DNA of 25,805 nucleotides from positions 1 through 25,805 of the forward strand of contig JADIIU010000164.1 in assembly GCA_027603945.1 (NCBI GenBank). The letters run 5' to 3'. The notes below the pieces were generated by a model that saw only the letters and a program-made list of their open reading frames with translations, did no database searches and was not told the origin of the DNA. Every line of letters starts with the position of its first letter. The stretch's first letter is position 1. The DNA comes from Terramyces sp. JEL0728. Taxonomy: Eukaryota; Chytridiomycota; Chytridiomycetes; Rhizophydiales; Terramycetaceae. Both the position numbers and the translations under genes were made by a program. This document shows positions 19,424 to 25,805 of this stretch, one piece after another.

Positions 19424-19847
19424 TTTTTCTAGTTTCTATTTTCAAAAGCCTTAGGTCCTGCGCTTTTTAAATGGGGATTGGACACAAGACCCTGCCACCG
19501 AAATCAAACTTTTCATTGAAATGAAGAGATTGATAGTGGTGGGAAATGTACAAATGCCATCTGTTGAATACTCTAGAATAATTATTCTTTATTATTCCGA
19601 CCTTATCTTGATTTCTTTGACATAATAAGAATACGGCCAGTTCCCGGGTTTCCCAAATTGACCACTGAAAACACACGGTGTCCGAGCTCGACCGCAATGA
19701 TCATTCTTTAGGAATCACGCTCGCATTTAAGAGTTTGGTGGATAACTTGAAGGTTGAACGCGACTCTTAGCTCATCAAAGCGCAAGGCAACGAACAAGAT
19801 ACAGACATAAAAATGGTTTATTCAACTCCTGACACAATCCCAGACTC
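19424..19847. other. Intergenic, no gene seen
   Basis: 424 bp between paralogue C and the SH3-like membrane protein gene, both on the minus strand. A TTTAAAAAG stretch about 50 nt upstream of the paralogue C start may serve as its TATA element. No RNA gene or repeat recognised. Confidence 0.5.
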
Positions 19848-20714
19848 CTATCGCTGATTCAAGTCCTTCAACAAGATAATTTGCAACCGGCTCTGGTACT
19901 TTCTGTACATCCTAGAACTGTAATCAACTAAAGCTTGGTCGCCGCAAATAATAAATAAATCCCCATCTTCAAACTTTCCGTTCTGCATCACAGTCTCCAA
20001 CTCTGCAATTGGATACAAATACACGTTATGCGGATACCATCTCCTGCAGTACTTGATTCGTTCAAAATAGCAAGTTTCCTTCAATGGCACATCCGGATCA
20101 TAAAACAAGACAAATATCATTTCAATCGGTGGTAATTGAATATTTACCAACGGAACCATCCCCATCACATCGTCATTAATCATACAGTAGCAATATCCGT
20201 TGTAAAAATGTCGGAGAATCAATATCTCGTCTTGGTAGTCTTGTAAAATTTCAAAGTCTTTTAAATCTGTGGTTACGGTTTTGATATTGGTTTGCATCAA
20301 ATACCTATCCAGTAAATCAAAAAAAGCTTCTGTTCCTTGCGATGAAGACGAAAACAGTACATGTTTTTGGTTGCTAATGTTGAATAGCGGTGGTGCAGGA
20401 GGAATGGAAATCGGTATTACTGGTCCGAGATCAACAATATTATCTGAGCTTACAGTCTCCACTGCAACTGTATTTTGATCTAGGGGCGGATCCGGCTTCT
20501 TAGCTTCAACTGCTACTATCGAAGGAACAGCTGTTTTCGTTTTCATTCTTTTCATAATAATATACCTCGCAATCAAAAAGTGAATAATCAGCAGCAGTAG
20601 GAAAATCACAATACTGTAATAGATCGGATTTGATATTGGACTAGTGACGGCTGCTGTTGGTGTGATTTGTATTGATCCAGTTGGTTGTGCATATGACATT
20701 AGATTGAAATTCAA
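19848..20714 (-). CDS. Single-pass membrane protein with an SH3-like cytosolic segment
   Basis: 288 aa. A short extracellular N-terminus of about 30 Thr/Pro/Ser-rich residues without a cleavable signal is followed by one TM (33-52, IVIFLLLLIIHFLIARYIIM), a basic KRMKTK flank and a Pro-rich linker (65-110). Residues about 145-195 resemble an SH3 fold: DEILILRHFYNGYCYCM, then GMVPLVNI, paralleling the 'DEI...F.DGW...G.VP.NY' core, although the usual ALYDY and second Trp are poorly kept. The last 90 residues (GDLFIICGDQALVDYSS) are globular and unrecognised. An earlier stretch, VLFSSSSQGTEAFFDLL, superficially resembles a flavodoxin phosphate loop. It may be a membrane-anchored scaffold. Divergent from the REV1-like gene, sharing 153 bp. 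Confidence 0.6.
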   Translation of the reverse strand: MNFNLMSYAQPTGSIQITPTAAVTSPISNPIYYSIVIFLLLLIIHFLIARYIIMKRMKTKTAVPSIVAVEAKKPDPPLDQNTVAVETVSSDNIVDLGPVIPISIPPAPPLFNISNQKHVLFSSSSQGTEAFFDLLDRYLMQTNIKTVTTDLKDFEILQDYQDEILILRHFYNGYCYCMINDDVMGMVPLVNIQLPPIEMIFVLFYDPDVPLKETCYFERIKYCRRWYPHNVYLYPIAELETVMQNGKFEDGDLFIICGDQALVDYSSRMYRKYQSRLQIILLKDLNQR

Positions 20715-20867
20715 ACTTTTAATTTACACACAGACATTCTTGATGGTATAATATTATTTGAAATGAAGGAGATTTAAATCCAACCACCTCACTTTTTCCA
20801 AACGACTTGGGATCCAGCGAACGAGATATCAAGTAATCCAATTTGGACTGTCCGAACTCAATCTAAA

Positions 20868-21397
20868 ATGGCATTCAATGGCTACAACCACTACTTTCAA
20901 GTAAAAAGGAGAAAGCTACTGGATCAACGAAACCAAAAGAACAGTGACTTGTTTGCAGGGCTGCACTTGTTCCTCGACGGCTACATCCCCAATATATCAC
21001 CAGAAACAATTACAGAAAATGGCGGCAGAATACGAGGCTCATTCTCAAAATGCACTCACATAATAGCCAATCAAGTACTTTTAGTTAATGCAAGATGACA
21101 TTACAAAAACTAAATGCTGTGAAAAAACCAATGGTGAATTCAGATTGGCTGGTTGATAGTTTAGAGTGGTGCGAATCTAGGGATTTTCCTACCGATGATG
21201 ATTTACAATTGGTGTGTGATTTCCTCAAAGAACTAGTTGATTCTTTTGAAATGGACTGCTGCGCGAGAATACTATTGCTCATGCGTAATCGACTGATTAC
21301 AAGGAATGGAAAGAGTGCTGAAAGGAAGCAGGTGTTGTTTAATCAAATCTATCATAATGTAAATGAGGCTATATATCAAAGTAAATTGTATTTTTAA
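20868..21397 (+). CDS. REV1-like mini-protein: BRCT plus CTD-like tail, no polymerase core
   Basis: Exons 20868-21074 and 21095-21397, with a 20-nt intron (gtacttttagttaatgcaag), give 169 aa. Residues 1-25 (FNGYNHYFQVKRRKLLDQ) match the segment that precedes the BRCT in REV1 proteins. The BRCT follows (about 27-97): LFAGLHLFLDGY, GGRI at 52-55, CTHIIA at 62-67, and the hallmark W87 in SDWLVDSLEW. It passes directly into a ~65-residue helical tail (DLQLVCDFLKELVDS...QVLFNQIYHNVNEAIYQ), which I judge similar to the REV1 C-terminal domain that binds REV7 and Y-family polymerases. The whole ~700-residue catalytic and ubiquitin-binding middle is absent. The frame is intact, so this is not simple debris. 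The BRCT assignment is firm; the CTD similarity is from memory of the family. Confidence 0.7.
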
Positions 21398-21410
21398 CCC
21401 TTTGATACAA

Positions 21411-22850
21411 TCATTTATTTAAAATTCGCCTGATAAAATTTGGCTTTGAATGGTCGTTCTTTGTAGTAACAGAGGCTGGATGAACTTCCTTTTTACCCGT
21501 TATGCTGGTTAGCATTTTCATCATCATGCTATATATTACCATCACGAATAGCGAATTGAGCGCCTGCAGACAAAAAAAGATTCCAAACGTCGCCATGTAT
21601 GCTCGATCTCCCCCAAGCAAAATAGTGTAATTCACGACAATATTAAGCACTTCATACGCAACAACCGTCAATATCTGAATAACCAGCAGGAATCCCATAA
21701 TGTAAACGCTCTTTTTTTTCTTCTGGACCTTTTTTTGGTTAAAGTTTGAGAATATTTTGAATAGTATCACTACTGATGGACACATTTCGATTACAATGTA
21801 CGCGGTTCTCCAAATCATGTAGGTTTTCGTTTGCATATCGTTAAGCCAGAAATAATTGCTATCTATTCCCACAATTAGTCCGTACATGTCTCCAATAGCA
21901 TACCAGTACATTGTAGCAAAGTGTAATAGCGTAATCAGAACATAAACAGTTTTTTGCAGAATGGAGCCTTGGAACTGGGAATAAATTGTAAATAGAATGT
22001 ACAAGCTGATATAAACCGTCAGCAACGAGCATATATAGGTTAGTTCGTTGAAAACGTCGTACAAAAAGAATACTTGATTCGATGGAAATACTGTAATTTC
22101 AAATATAAATTCCATTATAGTATTCATAAGCAGCAAGAACTGTGCGATCGAGAAAAACAAGTCTTTTGGTTTTCTGTAGCTGGTATATCTGTAACAGTAG
22201 AACCCAGATGTAACTGTCGGTACTATAAATGCAACCAAATAACAGCAGGCTCCAAATATCTCTATTGGTAGCTTGTATAAAGGCACTTCTTCCGTGTATG
22301 GCTGAATGCTCTCCCAGATAAATTCGACTTTGCCTTGCACAGTTTCGACACTAGTAGATATGTTTCCGATGAATATTGAATACTGGCTGGAATTGGATGC
22401 GCTAAATGTCTCACTGTACCCAGCGCAGCCTGTGCTGTTGAAAATCGAGATGGTGTTGGAATCAAGATTGCATTTTACGTTATCTATACACTGGTTGTTT
22501 CCAAGATAAAATGTCTTGTTATATCCGTATAGAGAATTGTAATCGTTGGCGGTAATGGTGCAGTACATTGTATTACTCGCAGACTTTGGTGGAGTGTAAT
22601 CAGTGATACTGCTTATATAATTCCGAGTCAGTGACTGATAATCATAGCTGAAATCTAGATCCACAAAAGATGTACAGCATCCCGTTGGTATAAAAATAAC
22701 AGCTGTCCCGCAATATGGCAAGGGGGAATAGTCAATCAAAGTCGTATAAACTGGCGTGGGATTATTTTCATTGAATATATACATGGAAGACGGTGGCCCA
22801 AGGCAATCATAAGATTCCAGCCATCCTGACTGAAAGACATAGTTTGACAT
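21411..22850 (-). CDS. 7-TM protein with Cys-rich ectodomain, tandem paralogue 1
   Basis: 479 aa, single exon. The ~198-residue N-terminal region carries eight cysteines (C16, 47, 58, 59, 97, 121, 127, 142) and N-glycosylation sites such as NKT, NST and NIS, so it should lie outside the cell. Seven hydrophobic segments follow (about 199-221, 230-255, 268-294, 305-323, 344-368, 385-412, 420-445) and then a basic C-tail. No cleavable signal peptide precedes FQSGW. The TM core is receptor-like, but I cannot assign a GPCR class; TM6 carries VAYEVLNIVVNY and TM7 LQALNSLFV, both shared with the paralogue. AATAAA is formed by the last two sense codons. Only about 14 bp separates it from the convergent REV1-like gene. 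Confidence 0.75.
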   Translation of the reverse strand: MSNYVFQSGWLESYDCLGPPSSMYIFNENNPTPVYTTLIDYSPLPYCGTAVIFIPTGCCTSFVDLDFSYDYQSLTRNYISSITDYTPPKSASNTMYCTITANDYNSLYGYNKTFYLGNNQCIDNVKCNLDSNTISIFNSTGCAGYSETFSASNSSQYSIFIGNISTSVETVQGKVEFIWESIQPYTEEVPLYKLPIEIFGACCYLVAFIVPTVTSGFYCYRYTSYRKPKDLFFSIAQFLLLMNTIMEFIFEITVFPSNQVFFLYDVFNELTYICSLLTVYISLYILFTIYSQFQGSILQKTVYVLITLLHFATMYWYAIGDMYGLIVGIDSNYFWLNDMQTKTYMIWRTAYIVIEMCPSVVILFKIFSNFNQKKVQKKKKSVYIMGFLLVIQILTVVAYEVLNIVVNYTILLGGDRAYMATFGIFFCLQALNSLFVMVIYSMMMKMLTSITGKKEVHPASVTTKNDHSKPNFIRRILNK

Positions 22851-22991
22851 GAAAAGAATGACGTGTTTCGTTAATTATTCCAATTTACCAACTGGCATTC
22901 AGCTAATTAGTTGATTTGGAACAGAATTAATCATTGCTGAGCTTAACCTCTGAAAACCAACTTTGCAATCGCAATAGTAGTGTAGTATTTA

Positions 22992-24437
22992 TTAGGAACG
23001 ATTAAACATCCGAATGAGGTTGAATTTGGAATAAATTTTTACTGTATCCGAGGTATTTGCAATCAGTTTTTTACCAGTAATGGTAGCTGTCATTTTCACA
23101 AGCAAGCTGTATATAACCAGCACAAATAATGAATTTAGCGCTTGCAAAGCATAAAAAATTGCATACATTGCAGAGTAAGCTCGGTCACTTCCAATCAATA
23201 GCGTGTAATTCACAACGACATTGAGTATCTCGTACACTACAACTGTACATATTTGAAATATTAATAGGACACCCATAAAATAAATATTTGCTTTTTGTGT
23301 ATTTACTTTCTTTTGATGGATACTGGAAAACACTTTTCGTAGTATTATTATGGAAGGTAGCATTTCAACCAAAATGTAGATTGTCCTCCAAATAAAGTAT
23401 GCCCGTGGTTGCAGGTTACAAAAGTAGTAATACCAGTCGTCTGCTCCTTTGACCAAGCCGTACACATCACTAACAGCATACCAGTACATTGTCAGGAAAT
23501 GCAATACAGTCAGAACAGCATAAGTAAGTTTTTCCAAAATCGATTGTTGATACTGGCTGTATATAGTGAATAAACTGTACAAACTAATATATACTGTGAA
23601 TAGGGAACTGATATTTGTGAGTTGCGAAAAGAAATCATAAGTCATGGTGCTGTTGGCATCGGGAAATACCGTCATCGTATATACAAACTGCGAAATGATA
23701 TTAACTAGAAGCATAAATTGAGCAACTGAAAAGAACAAGTCTTTTTTCTTGTTTGTGTTTCGGTAGCGATAATAATAAAACCCACTAGTGACTGTGGGTA
23801 TTAGAAAGGAAAGCCCGTAGCAGAAAACAGAAAACTTTTCCAAAGGCATTTTGAATAGCGGGACAGTTTCAGAAAATGGTGAAGCAGCTTCCCAAATGAA
23901 TTTCACTTTGCCGGCCATTGTAATAGCCCCAGTCGATATATTGCCCAATATTAACGAATTGTAACCGTTGTTGTCGCCTAATGAGTATGATTCGCTATAT
24001 CCCGTACAATCTGTATCGTTGAACAAAGTTATTTCGTTCGTCAGTAAATCGCACTTTGCAATTCCATCTACACACATGCCGCCTCCAATGAAAAATGTTT
24101 GGTTGTATCCCAGTAAAGATTGCTCATCATTGCCTGTTATCCTGCAATATTGGACATTTTGCGCAGAGAGCGGCGGAGTGTAATCATTGATATCATCAAT
24201 GTAGTTTCTGGTCATTGATGGATAGTTCATTGTAAATTGTAAATTCACAGATGATACACAACACCCTATTGGAACCGGCAGATTTGCGGTTCCACATAAT
24301 GGCAATGGTGTATCTGATTCTACATACACAAATACTGGAGTAGGATTGTCTTCATTGAAAATATACATGGAAGATGGAGGACCATCGCAATTGTACGAAT
24401 TCAGCCATCCTGATTGAAATATTAATGGCACTGTCAT
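22992..24437 (-). CDS. 7-TM protein with Cys-rich ectodomain, tandem paralogue 2
   Basis: 481 aa from the ATG at 24437. The frame extends to a GTG at 24500, but this ATG gives a length and N-terminus matching the paralogue (FQSGWL(N/E)SY). The eight ectodomain cysteines are conserved (C17, 48, 59, 60, 98, 122, 129, 144), as are PPSSMYIFNE, TRNYI and the DYTPP motif. Seven TM segments and a basic tail follow. Again no signal peptide is visible, so a short upstream signal-encoding exon may have been missed in both genes. The stop codon overlaps AATAAA (22988-22993). Divergent from the coiled-coil gene. Probably a surface receptor; ligand unknown. Confidence 0.75.
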   Translation of the reverse strand: MTVPLIFQSGWLNSYNCDGPPSSMYIFNEDNPTPVFVYVESDTPLPLCGTANLPVPIGCCVSSVNLQFTMNYPSMTRNYIDDINDYTPPLSAQNVQYCRITGNDEQSLLGYNQTFFIGGGMCVDGIAKCDLLTNEITLFNDTDCTGYSESYSLGDNNGYNSLILGNISTGAITMAGKVKFIWEAASPFSETVPLFKMPLEKFSVFCYGLSFLIPTVTSGFYYYRYRNTNKKKDLFFSVAQFMLLVNIISQFVYTMTVFPDANSTMTYDFFSQLTNISSLFTVYISLYSLFTIYSQYQQSILEKLTYAVLTVLHFLTMYWYAVSDVYGLVKGADDWYYYFCNLQPRAYFIWRTIYILVEMLPSIIILRKVFSSIHQKKVNTQKANIYFMGVLLIFQICTVVVYEILNVVVNYTLLIGSDRAYSAMYAIFYALQALNSLFVLVIYSLLVKMTATITGKKLIANTSDTVKIYSKFNLIRMFNRS

Positions 24438-24722
24438 TTGCTGAGAAAATAATGACGTATCCAAAACTGCTGTCAAATATTCCAAACTTGGAGATTTCAC
24501 ATCCCAGTTGAATTCTGCTCATATTGTCGAGTATCAAATCTCCCAATAGATCAACCAAATGAGGTGTTTTTCTACCCAGAAATTAAACCAAATTATGCTT
24601 CCCTAAGAATCTTTAATTGTCGTACCTAGAATGAAGTGCCAGATTAATTGTTTGCATTTACCATTTACAAGGGTTTCAGCAGATCTTCAAAATACGCGGT
24701 ATCATTTGCCAAAACTTACCAA

Positions 24723-25784
24723 ATGAAAAAAAAGTCAAAACTGGAACACCTGGAAATCGAGTATGAAGACCTGATCTGCAAGTTGAAAACCAAAGAATGG
24801 GAAATGCGGAAACTGCAGGAACTTGTCGAGCAAACAAGAGCTCAATTCGAATCAAAGATCTGCAAGCAAGAGGAACACATAGCTTATTTGGAGAACCATC
24901 TTGCTCTTGGCGAGAATCAGCGGCTAGCAAAGAAACAGAAAGACAAAGATCTGGAATTTGTTGGAGACAAGGAGGAAATTAAACACAAGAGCAAGCAGCT
25001 CGAATGGAAGCACAAGGACAGGGATACAGACACTGTGCCACCGTTTATTGATCCAAAAGGGAGACTGCCAGAGCATTGCTGTCAGCGTAAAGAGTCCAGC
25101 GCTAATACCAACAATCCAAAGATATCCATTACCCAACCCACGCCAGAAGCAGCTGTGTCCGATCCAACAAACACAAACAGGAAACGACTCGAGTCTATGC
25201 ACGATGCTGCAACAGTATTTGCTCTGACACCTGAATCAAATGGCAATCAAAATCACGTTCAAAGCACTGCAAAAGAAAAGGTTGCTCCTCCAAAAGAAAG
25301 ATCGAAAGCCAGTGCATTCCAGATTGATCCTAATACAGATGCAAGGCTGTTAAGCGACCATATAAACCAATTTCTAAAAGACTACGCTGCTAATAACACC
25401 AAAGCTGCCAAAGATACCGCCAAAGATACCGCCAAAGATACAGAACCGATTACACCAATTTATACCACGCCAAATACCCCTTTGCTAAAGAATATCCCTG
25501 TTGATAACCTAGATTACCAGCTCATTCCTAAAGCCAAACCACAAGACTTGCACGACCAAACCGAATGGGATCGAATGACAATTATGGAAGATAATTTCAA
25601 AAATGAAAACAATCTTGGATTGAATCTAACAGACCAAATTTATTTTGATGCAACACCCGGGCATTTAGAATATCAAATCTCTATTTTCAAAAGCCAAGAT
25701 GTAGTTGTTCCATCCTTAGTTGCTCTCTTCAAGTGTATCGTGAAACTTCAAATTTCAAAGTTGCGAAAGCTGTTGAATTGTTAA
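24723..25784 (+). CDS. Coiled-coil protein, probably continuing past the right edge
   Basis: 353 aa from the ATG at 24723 to the first stop. The frame is open upstream to 24648 but begins with TTG. Residues about 5-80 form a strong coiled coil (LEHLEIEYEDLICKLK, LQELVEQTRAQF) rich in Glu/Lys/Gln. The rest is largely disordered, with Thr/Pro/Lys-rich text and an AKDT repeat (three 12-bp copies at 25407-25442). The stop at 25782 lies inside a possible 18-nt intron (25780-25797, gttaatatatcctttcag); splicing would read on as Leu-Val at the window edge, so the true C-terminus may lie outside. No catalytic motif. A cytoskeletal or scaffold role is possible, not shown. Confidence 0.65.
   Translation: MKKKSKLEHLEIEYEDLICKLKTKEWEMRKLQELVEQTRAQFESKICKQEEHIAYLENHLALGENQRLAKKQKDKDLEFVGDKEEIKHKSKQLEWKHKDRDTDTVPPFIDPKGRLPEHCCQRKESSANTNNPKISITQPTPEAAVSDPTNTNRKRLESMHDAATVFALTPESNGNQNHVQSTAKEKVAPPKERSKASAFQIDPNTDARLLSDHINQFLKDYAANNTKAAKDTAKDTAKDTEPITPIYTTPNTPLLKNIPVDNLDYQLIPKAKPQDLHDQTEWDRMTIMEDNFKNENNLGLNLTDQIYFDATPGHLEYQISIFKSQDVVVPSLVALFKCIVKLQISKLRKLLNC
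25407..25442 (+). repeat. 12-bp tandem repeat encoding AKDT
   Basis: Three consecutive copies of gccaaagatacc (the last ending in a) encode Ala-Lys-Asp-Thr three times inside the coiled-coil protein. The unit is a multiple of three, so length changes keep the frame. Confidence 0.85.
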
Positions 25785-25805
25785 TATATCCTTTCAGTAT
25801 TGGTA

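Overview
This window is nuclear DNA from a gene-dense, AT-rich eukaryote, most likely a fungus. The fungal hallmarks are a FRE/NOX-type ferric reductase, a MATA_HMG-type HMG-box factor, an Azf1-like C2H2 factor and UTP6. The many 7-TM receptors, including rhodopsin-like ones, and the signal peptide/apple-like/low-complexity-stalk surface proteins fit an early-diverging, zoosporic (chytrid-like) lineage better than a yeast or mould. The lineage is inferred from gene content; I could not run a search.

The strongest genome-level signal is the introns. I can reconstruct 17, and they are 19-23 nt long (19 nt x5, 20 nt x6, 21 nt x5, 23 nt x1). They run GT...AG, and nearly all carry a branch-like CTAAT/TTAAT/TTAAC/CTGAT element ending 2-5 nt before the 3' splice site. 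Removing each one restores a continuous, family-consistent protein. Two of the 21-nt introns are in frame and stop-free, so plain ORF calling would translate them as protein; paralogues carry introns at the same positions. Several genes also overlap their stop codon with an AATAAA poly(A) signal.

Layout. 1-1025: no convincing gene. 1026-2680 (+): ferric reductase. 2760-4869 (-): tandem rhodopsin-like GPCR paralogues, one with an intron and one without. 4961-5155 (-): small secreted Cys protein. 5262-6513 (+): 7-TM receptor with three mini-introns and unresolved frame breaks. 6579-7619 (-): PLOD-like glycosyltransferase. 7790-8725 (+): 7-TM protein. 8856-9685 (+): unknown soluble protein. 9712-11617 (-): UTP6. 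12284-12862 (+): four-finger C2H2 factor. 12995-13738 (-): PhyH-type dioxygenase. 13787-16694 (-): two apple-like stalked membrane proteins. 17468-18121 (+): HMG-box factor. 18153-19423 (-): third apple-like protein. 19848-20714 (-): membrane protein with an SH3-like segment. 20868-21397 (+): REV1-like mini-protein consisting of a BRCT joined to a CTD-like tail with no polymerase core. 21411-24437 (-): two tandem 7-TM proteins with Cys-rich ectodomains. 24723-end (+): coiled-coil protein.

Functionally, the window is dominated by the cell surface: six 7-TM receptor-like genes, three stalked adhesin- or sensor-like proteins, a secreted peptide, a membrane SH3-like protein and a secretory-pathway glycosyltransferase. 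Housekeeping genes (UTP6, REV1-like) and transcription factors lie between them. Genes alternate strands with short shared promoters, and nothing suggests operons.
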